In this document: positions 38,035-47,865 of the stretch, in pieces
Layout: every line of letters starts with the position of its first letter
Position numbering within the stretch: the first letter of the stretch is position 1
NCBI GenBank assembly: GCA_022842845.1
Contig: JALHOT010000003.1
Span: forward strand, 248,001-312,000
DNA: 64,000 bases
Source of the DNA: Cyclobacteriaceae bacterium
GTDB lineage: Bacteria; Bacteroidota; Bacteroidia; Cytophagales; Cyclobacteriaceae
Direction of reading: 5' to 3'
Notes under the pieces: model-generated
Seen by the model: the letters and a program-made list of their open reading frames with translations, nothing else
Told to the model about the DNA's origin: nothing
The model's database searches: none
Program-made: the position numbers and the translations under genes

Positions 38035-38739
38035 TTATTTAGTTGAATTCTTTGTGACTTCCCATTCTTGAATGATATCGGCCGGAACATCAATTTTATC
38101 TAACATTCTTGGTGGGTTACCTAGTACAAAAATGCCCTCCTTTACATCCTTTAGTATAAGACTTCCCATACCAACTTGTGCTCCTGGGCCGATTTCTACA
38201 TTTTCACCTATATTAGTGCCTGATCCTATAAAACTATACGGCCCCACTTTAACACCAGTGGTGGTGGTAATTGAAGAGCCCATTAAAGAACCTCTTCCAA
38301 TTAAATTGTTCACCGCTATAACACAACTCGCAGCAATAATGGCAAAGGATTCTATCCTTGTGTGATTAAATACTACCGTTCCGTAATGAATAATACAACC
38401 ATGTCCTACTTTGGCGGTTGAAAATACTTTGGCGGTTGGATGTATTAATGTTTCGAATCTTTCTTCTGGTAACTGAAGCGCTTCCAAAATTTTACTCCGT
38501 ATTATTCTTGTTCTGAATGATCCAATAGCAAAAATGAATTTCACAGAAGCGGGTAATGTTTTTGCTTTTGCAACGGGACCCAAAACAGGTATTTCCTTAA
38601 GTGAAGTTCCATGAAGCGCTGTGTTATCATCGAGGATGCCAATCACCTTGTATCTTGGTGATTTCTCATTTATGTCCTCAATCAATTCGTGAATTTCCCA
38701 AAAGGCATAGCCGCCACCGATTATAACAATTTCCTGCAT
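38035..38739 (-). CDS. NeuD/PglD-family sugar O/N-acyltransferase
   Basis: EIVIIGGGYAFWEIHELI; VIGILDD; left-handed beta-helix hexapeptides HPTAKVFSTAKVGHGCIIHYG...IGENVEIGPGAQVGMGS. Confidence 0.87.
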   Translation of the reverse strand: MQEIVIIGGGYAFWEIHELIEDINEKSPRYKVIGILDDNTALHGTSLKEIPVLGPVAKAKTLPASVKFIFAIGSFRTRIIRSKILEALQLPEERFETLIHPTAKVFSTAKVGHGCIIHYGTVVFNHTRIESFAIIAASCVIAVNNLIGRGSLMGSSITTTTGVKVGPYSFIGSGTNIGENVEIGPGAQVGMGSLILKDVKEGIFVLGNPPRMLDKIDVPADIIQEWEVTKNSTK

Positions 38740-38745
38740 ATTATT

Positions 38746-40632
38746 TTAAATCTTCTCTTTATTAAGAAATATGCGACACCACCACTCGAAATTCATAAAA
38801 GACCAAATCAAGAGCCGGTGATTTACATGATTATTGATATGGTCATTTACAATACTTTTCATATAGTCTTGGCTCACAAACTCTGACGACACTGTTTTAT
38901 TGTTCAACAATAACTCTTTAACGTAGTTAGCGTTTTCACCTCGGTACCAGCTTTCGTCTGGAGCAGAAAAACCTTGCTTTTTTCTATTGATGATTCTTTC
39001 AGGGATAAATCCCTCCATAGCTTTCCTCAATACATTTTTACCGTCATCAAACTCCTGATAGGCCTTCTTCTTCTTTTCGCTGTTTTCATCAATTCGCTTT
39101 CTGTTCTCTAGCTGCCCTAGCTTGTGTCTTACTGGAATTGTTTGAGCAAAATCAACTAAGTCATTATCAAGAAATGGGAATCTTTCCTCAAGGCCATTTG
39201 CCATACTTAGTTTATCACCTACTAAAAGAAGACCGGGTAAAAAGGTCTTTATCTCAAAGTATAAAGAATTGTTAATGTGTTGCTCAGGAGTATCGTAATT
39301 TAGAGATTTATTGAAAGTAAATACACGTTCAAATATTTCTCTTGGCTCTTCATTTCGTATTGACGATGCTACGTTAGGAACAAATAGTCTAGATCGATCA
39401 CCGTCTGGCACAAGTCTCTGCCAGAAGTCATAGTAATTATTAAAAAAATCTTTTTGATCAAGTGACTTAAAGACTCTGTAATAGCGCCATGGATAACCTC
39501 CGAATAGTTCATCACCCCCAGTTCCTTGTAAGCAAACTTTTACGAATTTACTTGCAAGTCTTGAGATATAATAGTTAGGATAACTCATGCCAACTCGTAA
39601 ATCTTCAAGGTGATAAACAAGTTTGGGCAAACTCCAACTCAAGTCACCAGCATTCATAACTTGTTCATAATGCTCGGTCTTGAAATGATTGGCCATTAAC
39701 TCAGCATCTCTTCTCTCATCGTAATTGGCCTCCACACCAGTCACTTCACTCATATCAAAGCCACATGTGAAGGTGGACAATCTATCCACTTGCTTGCTGG
39801 CTATCGCTGTTATAGAACCTGAGTCCATACCACCTGAAAGATAAGAGCCAACGGGTACATCAGCAATCATTTGACGTGTAACGGCCTGCTTAAATAACCG
39901 AGATGTCTCTTCTCTGGCATCTTCAAAGGTCATCTTCTCATCTGTCTTACTAAAGTCATAATCCCACCAAGAGCTATGTTTTACAGCTGTTGTGTCTTTA
40001 TTGATTTTCACAGTATTAGCGGGAGGGAGCATAGTCACATCCTTAAAAAGTGTGCGAAAACTGAAAAGATTTTGAAATGTAAAATACTCGTTGAGAGCCC
40101 CTGTGTCAATACTAACCTTAAAATCAGGATGTGCTATGATTGATTTAATTTCTGATGCGAAAACCAACGTTTTCCCGTTGTGCCAATAATATAATGGCTT
40201 AACTCCATAACGATCTCTGCTCAGAAAAAGTGTTTCTTCCTTGGTATTCCATGCAGCAATTGCAAACATACCATTCAGTCTTTTAAAAAAGGAGGGGCCT
40301 TGATAAGCCAACCCTTCACATATTACTTCGGTATCTGTAGTGCTGACAAACTCATGACCATTAGTTTTCAACTCCTGTTTCAATTCCAGGTAATTGTAAA
40401 TGCATCCATTAAAAAGAATTACCCACTCATTATTCTTAGAACTCATGGGCTGCGTTCCTTTGGGAGATGTATCTAGGATCGATAGTCTTCTATGCGCCAA
40501 TGCTACCCCTCTATCAATAAAATATCCCTCAGCATCTGGGCCGCGATGAGCTATTAGATCAGCCATTTTTTTTAAATGACTCTGACTAAAAAGTTCTCCG
40601 TTTAAATTAAATACTCCAGTAATTCCGCACAT
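38746..40632 (-). CDS. Asparagine synthase (glutamine-hydrolysing) family amidotransferase (second copy)
   Basis: MCGITGVFN; IAHRGPDAEGYF; YLSGGMDSGSITAIA; GTGGDELFGGYPWRYY. Confidence 0.93.
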   Translation of the reverse strand: MCGITGVFNLNGELFSQSHLKKMADLIAHRGPDAEGYFIDRGVALAHRRLSILDTSPKGTQPMSSKNNEWVILFNGCIYNYLELKQELKTNGHEFVSTTDTEVICEGLAYQGPSFFKRLNGMFAIAAWNTKEETLFLSRDRYGVKPLYYWHNGKTLVFASEIKSIIAHPDFKVSIDTGALNEYFTFQNLFSFRTLFKDVTMLPPANTVKINKDTTAVKHSSWWDYDFSKTDEKMTFEDAREETSRLFKQAVTRQMIADVPVGSYLSGGMDSGSITAIASKQVDRLSTFTCGFDMSEVTGVEANYDERRDAELMANHFKTEHYEQVMNAGDLSWSLPKLVYHLEDLRVGMSYPNYYISRLASKFVKVCLQGTGGDELFGGYPWRYYRVFKSLDQKDFFNNYYDFWQRLVPDGDRSRLFVPNVASSIRNEEPREIFERVFTFNKSLNYDTPEQHINNSLYFEIKTFLPGLLLVGDKLSMANGLEERFPFLDNDLVDFAQTIPVRHKLGQLENRKRIDENSEKKKKAYQEFDDGKNVLRKAMEGFIPERIINRKKQGFSAPDESWYRGENANYVKELLLNNKTVSSEFVSQDYMKSIVNDHINNHVNHRLLIWSFMNFEWWCRIFLNKEKI

Positions 40633-40639
40633 TGCAATG

Positions 40640-41653
40640 CTATTTACTTAAAATCATTTTTTTATAAAAAGCACGCAGGATGTCCCCGGGAGGGAATGTA
40701 TGTCCCCTATTTAGGTTATAGTACTCTACCTTTCCTGTATCCCTCAAGTAACTAAAAGTCTCAAGCGATTTATTCTCATATCCGTAGACAGGATTTTCAC
40801 TATCCTCCCAAGAAAAAAGATACTTTGTCTTACTTTGTGCAATCCCCCTCTTGATAAATTCCTTACTAAAGTAAGTCATTAGATTAGAGAAGATTGGTTG
40901 ATTCATTGTGGCATAGAATAATTCATGGAATAGTATGGAATAACCAGACGCCACAACAACAGCATCTGGTTTAGATAATAATGAAACCATTAAGGATGCA
41001 AATCCTCCTTGAGAAAGACCCACAACTATAACCTGAGAGTATTTAAGCTTTAGTGCTTTAATCAAAGCTACGATCTGAATAAAGTAGTTAGCTGTGTAAG
41101 ATTTCCCATTATTAATAAGTGTAGGGACTAATGCTGATTGGCTTAATTTATTAATTCCGTTATGGATCGCCAGAATATCTTCGTTTGGCTTTATGTATAA
41201 AAAAGAATCTCCCAATTCAGCATTTAGATCGAAAACGTTATCATACTCATTATGATAATTTGGTGCGCCATTATAAATCGCAGTACTTTGGTTATCCATT
41301 GATCCTGGAATCATCAGGATAGCAACCTCTGGATTCAATTTCCCCCTCTTGAAATAGGCAAATGACTCATCCCGTTTTTTTTTAATACTGAAGGAAACCT
41401 TAAACAAAGAATCAGTTATCAGTAACGCATCTTCAATTTTTGTCTTATCATAGGATGATTGAAGTTCATGATCTTCGAACGGGAATTTTTCCTTCAAGAA
41501 TAGACTAATTGATCTTATTGTTGTTATGCTATCGTAAACTAAGTTTGAGGAGATCAAGGGAGCATCAAATGCAGAAACTGCCCACTTATCCCTTGATTGA
41601 GTAAAAGATTCAAAACTTGTTAGCAGAATAACACAAATCAATAATCCCCTCAT
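40640..41653 (-). CDS. Secreted alpha/beta-hydrolase-like protein, function unknown
   Basis: Signal peptide MRGLLICVILLTSFESFTQS; VIVVGLSQGGFASLMVSLLSKP nucleophile-elbow-like GLSQGG; NRGHTFPPG late His. Confidence 0.55.
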   Translation of the reverse strand: MRGLLICVILLTSFESFTQSRDKWAVSAFDAPLISSNLVYDSITTIRSISLFLKEKFPFEDHELQSSYDKTKIEDALLITDSLFKVSFSIKKKRDESFAYFKRGKLNPEVAILMIPGSMDNQSTAIYNGAPNYHNEYDNVFDLNAELGDSFLYIKPNEDILAIHNGINKLSQSALVPTLINNGKSYTANYFIQIVALIKALKLKYSQVIVVGLSQGGFASLMVSLLSKPDAVVVASGYSILFHELFYATMNQPIFSNLMTYFSKEFIKRGIAQSKTKYLFSWEDSENPVYGYENKSLETFSYLRDTGKVEYYNLNRGHTFPPGDILRAFYKKMILSK

Positions 41654-42807
41654 AAATTCTTAAGGTGGTGAACCACATATTCATAGTCTGCAGCAGTCAT
41701 CCTATTATGAAGGGGAATGGCCATTGAGAAGTTATTGGCAGCCATTGCTCCTGGATAATCCTCTGCTTTAAAACCATACTTATTCTTATAAAAGTCTAAC
41801 ATATGAACTGCGTGAGTTCCAGGACGAGTAGAAATACCCACTTGCTGAAGCTTTTCCATTATTTCATTTCTTTTTAACGGAGCTATGCTTTCATCAATCA
41901 TTGTCACAAATGATTGCCAGCCATGTTGGTAGTCGCTCGTGAACTGAGGTAATTTCAGCCAAGGAATATTCCCAAGTTCCTTCTTGTAGTAACCAGCCCA
42001 TTGGTTTCTTTCGTCAATGAATTTGTCCAATTTCTTAATCTGAACTACGCCAACTGCTCCTTGAAGATCTGTCATTCTGTAATTGAATCCCATGAGATTA
42101 AATCCAGGCAAGATGTATGGCTTCGCTCCATGATGACGCTCCTCTTCGGAAATTGAGGCTCCGTGATTTCGAAGTGATTTAATAGTCTCTGCTAATTGAT
42201 CATCATTAGTAGTTACCATTCCACCCTCTCCTGTTGTGACAGATTTTCTTGGATGAAAAGAAAAACAGCCAATCGTACCGAGCCCACCAGCAGGCACACC
42301 TTTGTACCCGCTTCCTGCTGCACAAGCTCCATCTTCAATCAATGGAATATCTCCTGCAATTTCCTTTATTGCATCCATGTTTGCGCATAACCCAAAAAGA
42401 TGAACAGGTATGATTGCCTTTGTCTTCTTAGTGATTCTTTTCTTCAAGTCTTCCGGATCTATGTTGAAGGTCTTGGGATCTACATCCACGAAAACCACTT
42501 TGGCTCCTTGATACAATACGATATTGGCAGTAGAGACCCAGGTAAAAGCAGGCACAATTACTTCGTCCCCTTCTTTGACATTAAGGGCCACAACAGCTAA
42601 ATGTAAAGCGGTGGTTGCGCTTGTAACAGCCATTGCATGCTTTACTTTATGTCGTTCAGCAAAAAGATTTTCAAACTCCCGCACTTTCGGACCAGAAGTA
42701 AGCCAACCTGTCATTAAAGGCTCTTTAGTAGCTAGCCATTCTTCTTCACCAGTAACGGGGAGGGAAATGGGTATGTTTCTTTTATTCATATCAATCAATA
42801 TTTTCAA
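41650..42807 (-). CDS. DegT/DnrJ/EryC1/StrS family aminotransferase
   Basis: AMAVTSATTALHLAVVALNVKEGDEVIVPAFTWVSTANIVL; IEDGACAAGSGYKG; CFSFHPRKSVTTGEGGMV. Confidence 0.92.
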   Translation of the reverse strand: MKILIDMNKRNIPISLPVTGEEEWLATKEPLMTGWLTSGPKVREFENLFAERHKVKHAMAVTSATTALHLAVVALNVKEGDEVIVPAFTWVSTANIVLYQGAKVVFVDVDPKTFNIDPEDLKKRITKKTKAIIPVHLFGLCANMDAIKEIAGDIPLIEDGACAAGSGYKGVPAGGLGTIGCFSFHPRKSVTTGEGGMVTTNDDQLAETIKSLRNHGASISEEERHHGAKPYILPGFNLMGFNYRMTDLQGAVGVVQIKKLDKFIDERNQWAGYYKKELGNIPWLKLPQFTSDYQHGWQSFVTMIDESIAPLKRNEIMEKLQQVGISTRPGTHAVHMLDFYKNKYGFKAEDYPGAMAANNFSMAIPLHNRMTAADYEYVVHHLKNL

Positions 42808-43787
42808 TTAATTTTATCAACACCACTTGCAATTCTCCAATCAATTAATCTCTGAAGTCCCTGCTCCAAATTATATTGATGCGTAAAATTTAAGTCTTCG
42901 GTGGCTTTCTTAGCAGACCCTATTCTGTTTTTAACAAACTGTCTTGCATCATCTGGTGCATATGGCTCGTACTTCACCTTTAGGCTTGATTTTTTCAACC
43001 GGAGAATTGTTTCGCAAAGATCTTTAACGGTAGTCTGAACTTCGGTGCCCACATTATAGAAGCCACACTCGATCTTGCTTGTTAAAGCATTAACATTCGC
43101 CCTTGCGACATCTTCTACGTAAATAAAATCATAGGCTTGTGATCCATCACCGTTAATCACAGGGGTTTCATTAGCGGCTATCTTATTGAGCATGATGGGG
43201 ACTACTCCGGTGTAAACAGCATGCTGATCCTGGCCTGGGCCATAAACATTCATATATCTCAATCCAACCACTTTCAATCCGTAGCGATCGTTAAAGGCAG
43301 TACACATTGCTTCTCCTGCAATCTTTGTCGCTCCGTAAAAGTTCTTATTATTGAACGGATGCTCTTCAGTCATTGGCACCTGAACGGCATCTCCGTAAAC
43401 AGAAGCTGAGGAGGAATAAACCAATTTCTTTACCTTATGCTTAACGCAAGCTTCCAATACGTTAAATGTTCCAGCAATATTTACTTCAAAAGCAGTTCTG
43501 GGAAAGTCCTTGCAATGAAGCAACCACATAGCTGCTAAATGAAAAACATAGTCCATTCCTTCTACAGCTTTGTCGAGAATATCAATATCCTTGATGTCTC
43601 CGCCAAATGGAAAAACTGTGCACCGCGAGTCTTTTAAAAGATCGTTTATATTGTCCATTTTACCCCGAGCAAAGTTGTCATAAATCACAACTTCTTTAAT
43701 TGGATGTTTTAAAAGCTCGCGCACTACAAAGTTTCCTATGAAGCCGGAGCCACCAATAACCAATACTTTAGATCCTTTTAAATCCAT
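42804..43787 (-). CDS. NAD-dependent epimerase/dehydratase (GalE-like SDR)
   Basis: KVLVIGGSGFIGNFVVREL; YSSSASVYGDAVQ; FYGATKIAGEAMC. Confidence 0.9.
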   Translation of the reverse strand: MDLKGSKVLVIGGSGFIGNFVVRELLKHPIKEVVIYDNFARGKMDNINDLLKDSRCTVFPFGGDIKDIDILDKAVEGMDYVFHLAAMWLLHCKDFPRTAFEVNIAGTFNVLEACVKHKVKKLVYSSSASVYGDAVQVPMTEEHPFNNKNFYGATKIAGEAMCTAFNDRYGLKVVGLRYMNVYGPGQDQHAVYTGVVPIMLNKIAANETPVINGDGSQAYDFIYVEDVARANVNALTSKIECGFYNVGTEVQTTVKDLCETILRLKKSSLKVKYEPYAPDDARQFVKNRIGSAKKATEDLNFTHQYNLEQGLQRLIDWRIASGVDKIN

Positions 43788-43807
43788 AACCTCTATTATT
43801 ATTTATG

Positions 43808-44719
43808 CTAGTTTTTTTTTGTGCTGTTTATTCTAATTTGATGTGCTAATTCAATGGAAGGTCTTGCTTCTGTTAAACGGAAGCCATTACCTTTCAATAT
43901 TTCTTCATAGCTTTTAGTATGAAGATCAGTGAAACCATCACTGAATTCGATCTCTTCACCCTCCGTTCGTAAGGATCGGTATGTCCTTTTTCCTTGTTCT
44001 CTAAATTCTGCAGGAATGTGCATGTAATTGATGCTCAACATCCACTTTACTTTTGCTCTCTCTAATTCAATGAATCCTTCTGCCGAATCATCATCAACAC
44101 GAGTAACTTCATTTTTAACGACTCCTCCAAAAACCCATATTAACATATCAAAGAAATGTATACCAATGTTAGTCGCTATCCCCCCCGACTTGGATAAATC
44201 CCCCTTCCAACTAATTTGGTACCAATGACCCCGCGAAGTTATATAAGTTAAATCAACATCGTAAATCTTGTCCTTAGGGCCATTTTGGACTTTATTTCTT
44301 AAAGCAATGATACTAGGATGAAGCCTCAGTTGCAGGATGGTATTTACCTGTTTGCCTGTTTCTTTTTCGATTTCGCTAAGGGCGTCTACATTCCATGGAT
44401 TTAGCACCAAAGGTTTTTCGCAAATTGCATCTGCACCATGCCTAAGGGCAAAGCGTATATGTGAATCATGCAAGTAGTTGGGGGTACAAATCGTAACGTA
44501 ATCAATTTTGGTTCCTTGTCGCTTAAGCTTATCGAGATGCCTGTCAAATCGTTCAAACTCGGTGAAAAAATCACAGTCTGGAAAATAAGAATCCAATATC
44601 CCAACATTATCATGCCTATCTAATGCTGCGACTAAGTTATTCCCTGTGTCTTTTATAGCCTTTAAATGTCTTGGTGCGATGTATCCTGCTGCCCCAATAA
44701 GCGCAAAGTTCTTTTTCAT
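43808..44719 (-). CDS. wbpB: Gfo/Idh/MocA oxidoreductase, WbpB/WlbA-like (UDP-N-acetylglucosaminuronate 3-dehydrogenase)
   Basis: MKKNFALIGAAGYIAPRHLKAIKDTGNNLVAALDRHDNVGILDSYFP..FFTEFERFDRHLDKL closely resembles WbpB N-terminus; CTPNYLHDSHIRFALRHGADAICEKPLVLNPWNVDAL. Track start 44788; MKKNFALIG start preferred. Confidence 0.85.
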   Translation of the reverse strand: MKKNFALIGAAGYIAPRHLKAIKDTGNNLVAALDRHDNVGILDSYFPDCDFFTEFERFDRHLDKLKRQGTKIDYVTICTPNYLHDSHIRFALRHGADAICEKPLVLNPWNVDALSEIEKETGKQVNTILQLRLHPSIIALRNKVQNGPKDKIYDVDLTYITSRGHWYQISWKGDLSKSGGIATNIGIHFFDMLIWVFGGVVKNEVTRVDDDSAEGFIELERAKVKWMLSINYMHIPAEFREQGKRTYRSLRTEGEEIEFSDGFTDLHTKSYEEILKGNGFRLTEARPSIELAHQIRINSTKKN

Positions 44720-45044
44720 AGTGCCTGATTTCCAACCTAATCTTAGGTTATCCTCAATCTCAATTTTTAGATGACAAATAAGTTGCAAATATAATTGATT
44801 TGTTTATTAGTTCTCAATTCTATAAGAAATTCAGCAATAGTTCTAGTGAGAGTTTACGCTCTGATTTTTGTTTGGTTGGGCATTCAAGGCTGTTTTTCCT
44901 ATTGCCAATATTCATACTGCACACATCTGTCAATCAAATACTTGGGTAAAAAAATCAACAAAAGTTTTTGCTTTATCTAGAAAAAAAAACGTAAGATTGA
45001 ATTTATTCAATCTTTTAAAATCCCTTAGACGTAAAATTCGCTCA

Positions 45045-46982
45045 ATGTCAGGCTTTATTCATCAGTTTTCGTATAATCTTTACCTCCTATTAATCATTTT
45101 CATTATAGGTTCGTTAGTTGTCAGGCTCATAAGTTTTGAATTCCCTACCAACTCCGTTGGCTTTTTCCTTGTTGTGGCGGCCGTTCTTTGTTTTGTAGTG
45201 ACTCTTGGGGCAGCCTACTACACAGGCTTCAGAACTATTCTTTTAGGGCCTCCCATTTTGTTCTTTGTTTACCTCTACTTTAGATCCAAGTCAGTAATTA
45301 CCACGCCAAGTAAGAAATTGGACAAACAACTTTTCTTTGAATGGTTTATTGTCCACATAGTTGTGTTTGGGATTTACTACTATGTATCAAATGCCGTCCC
45401 CTCTGATTTTTTCAATATTCCCTCAAGAGACATGGCCTTTTACGCCCGATCTTCTTATCAATTGGTTGACAAGGGGATTGAGACACATACATTCAATCCT
45501 TTTTATCAAGAACTTAATCAACTAGAGCCTTATCACTACTTTGATCTTTGGCTTAACGGCATAGTTTCCAAAGTTACAGGCAACAATAATCTACTGAACA
45601 TTTTCTATGTTATCTACCCGTTGGGAGTTAGTGTTACATGGCTGGGAATATGCGCCATCCTCTCACTGTTTAAAAATTTGACCAGGTTAGACAAGATTCT
45701 TGCTTTTGGAGGCACCATGGTTGTGGGGTCTATTCTCCCAATTACAATCAGCTTTAGTGAATTCATGAATAATGCTAGCTCATGGCAACTATTAGCGGAC
45801 ACTCCACCGGGCTATTTATTGTATAATTTATGGTATTTCCCGAAACTTTTCCCGGTTTATTGGGGAGTTGCTGTCTCACTGGTTTTTCTAATTCAAAAGA
45901 ACATTAAGGCCTCTATCTTCTCACTCCTTTGTTTGTGCTTTTATTTTACACCCACTGCTCCCGCCATCGTAATGGGAATAATGGCCTTTATACTACTTCG
46001 TCCAATACTTATACAAAAGTGGGATAAAACTATGGAATCCATTGTGGCCATGTGTTTATTTACAATTGCTTTCATTGCCTTCTTCTATTGGATGCTTCAA
46101 CCCGCACCAGTGATCCACAATGTTGGTCCCGAAGAACATCTTTTTAAAATGATCAAGCGAGGGATTCGATATCTATTTGATGCTTCTTTGCAAACGTTAA
46201 ATGTATACATCCTTTGGGTCACACCCTTGTTGATTGGTCTATTTGCCACTGGACTTTGGAAAAAGCTTTGGAAAGATTATAAGGAAGCAATACTTTTTGT
46301 TACGGCACTATCTTTCGCTGGCATGTTTGCATGGGGGTTTTTCCGGGCCATGCAGGATGCGGATCAGATGTATACAAATTTTGGATTGGTCATTCTAAAT
46401 CTGACTATTGCAGTTTCCTATATTGTCATTCTGGGCACACTTTCGAATAAGGTCTCTCGTCTTACATTAACTGTTGTATTCGTGGGACTATGCTATTTTT
46501 CCTTCTCTCCGAACTTAAGGTATGGTTCTAACTTCTATCCTGAAAAGTTATACAGCGACCAATTCTTAGCTGAAGTTGAAAAGATTGCCCCTCAACTAAG
46601 TAGGCTTTCGGCTTTCGCATTTAGTAAAGAGGACTATCAGAAACCCATTCACGCGGAAGTCGAGGTTCTTGGGCAGTATCTGTCGCTATTTCGATCTGAT
46701 CTAACACCTGTATCGTTATCCATTTTTAACATGCCCATTTTTTTAAAACCCAATACCCCTCTACCCGAAGGTTTGTCAAATCATCCATTTTATAAATTTG
46801 TGGAGGAGCAAAAATCAACCGGGAAGTTTGTTGATCTAGAGAAATGTAAATGCGATTTAATTCAAAAATTCAAAATTAATCACATAATTGTCAAGAATAT
46901 ACAAGATGTCCCAACATGTTTAAAAATAGAAAGAACTATTAATGATTTGTCTTCAAATCAAATTTTGGTTTTAGTAGAGTAA
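45045..46982 (+). CDS. Large multi-TM protein, candidate GT-C type glycosyltransferase
   Basis: About 12 hydrophobic segments; first large loop has IPSRDMAFYARSSYQLVDKGIETHTFNPFYQEL..EPYHYFDLWLNGI; soluble C-terminal tail. Track start 44868. Confidence 0.5.
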   Translation: MSGFIHQFSYNLYLLLIIFIIGSLVVRLISFEFPTNSVGFFLVVAAVLCFVVTLGAAYYTGFRTILLGPPILFFVYLYFRSKSVITTPSKKLDKQLFFEWFIVHIVVFGIYYYVSNAVPSDFFNIPSRDMAFYARSSYQLVDKGIETHTFNPFYQELNQLEPYHYFDLWLNGIVSKVTGNNNLLNIFYVIYPLGVSVTWLGICAILSLFKNLTRLDKILAFGGTMVVGSILPITISFSEFMNNASSWQLLADTPPGYLLYNLWYFPKLFPVYWGVAVSLVFLIQKNIKASIFSLLCLCFYFTPTAPAIVMGIMAFILLRPILIQKWDKTMESIVAMCLFTIAFIAFFYWMLQPAPVIHNVGPEEHLFKMIKRGIRYLFDASLQTLNVYILWVTPLLIGLFATGLWKKLWKDYKEAILFVTALSFAGMFAWGFFRAMQDADQMYTNFGLVILNLTIAVSYIVILGTLSNKVSRLTLTVVFVGLCYFSFSPNLRYGSNFYPEKLYSDQFLAEVEKIAPQLSRLSAFAFSKEDYQKPIHAEVEVLGQYLSLFRSDLTPVSLSIFNMPIFLKPNTPLPEGLSNHPFYKFVEEQKSTGKFVDLEKCKCDLIQKFKINHIIVKNIQDVPTCLKIERTINDLSSNQILVLVE

Positions 46983-47084
46983 TTTTAATTTGTTGGATCA
47001 ATGTTATGCACTTTCATTTAGAGTTCTGCATCTCGATGGATAGATATAAATCTTCCAATCTTTCAGTAATTTTTTAAATGTTAG

Positions 47085-47865
47085 TCCGTAATCATACCAC
47101 TAAATTTAAGCTAACAATAAGATTATGAAACAGATTTTTGTGGTGTAGTCTGTTGTGTTTAAAATAGAACTCATCTAGGTATTTTTGAAGGTACTTTTCT
47201 TTGATCAAATGATAAATCCCAGCAAATTTCGTTTGGCGTCATCGATAGCAGTATGTGCCAAATCAAGACTATGTGCATTCTTCTTAGTCGACTTATAAGT
47301 TATGTCTATATCTACAAATCAACATAGCTTGTCGATTGATTGGTAAGCACTAAGCTTTCTTTGTCAATCGAGGTTTTTACTATTCGTCTGTTTGCTGCCT
47401 TCAGATTTGCCTATCTCCATCTTAAAATTGCCGCAGTAGCGTTGAATATACCCTTCAACTTCTAAGGGAAAAGACTCCTTCATTACGGTTATCTGGACTT
47501 CTTTTAGCTCCCCTTTTCTCGTTTAAGATTCTTATGTAATCGATTTGGGTACATGTAGAAAATTGGCGTCATCCAACTCAATCATACCTGTAAGCAGCTG
47601 ATCATCATCTGCTTTCCGCATAGCAGCACTAATTTTTTCCATTATGGCACAAATGGGTTGTAGGGCCCTTCCTCAAGTTGCCTTCTAACCTCATGGACTG
47701 AAAAACCCATTTTGTTTGAACTCACTAAATCCTGAGTGATGTACCAATAGTGATAGCTTAGTTTAGCAAACTAATTAAACAGTGCCGCTACCAAGTATTG
47801 TGGGGAACCCACAAGCCCTGCCTTGAAATTGTTCCTTGCCTTAAAGCCAATAGTGATCAGTTCCA
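47085..47865 (-). pseudogene. Decayed IS1595-family transposase remnant
   Basis: Minus strand, several frames: YHYWYITQDLVSSNKMGFSVHEVRRQLEEGPYNPF / PIMEKISAAMRKADDDQLLTGMIELDDANF / AIDDAKRNLLGF..IKEKYLQKYLDEFYFKHNR, interrupted by stops and frameshifts. Confidence 0.7.
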
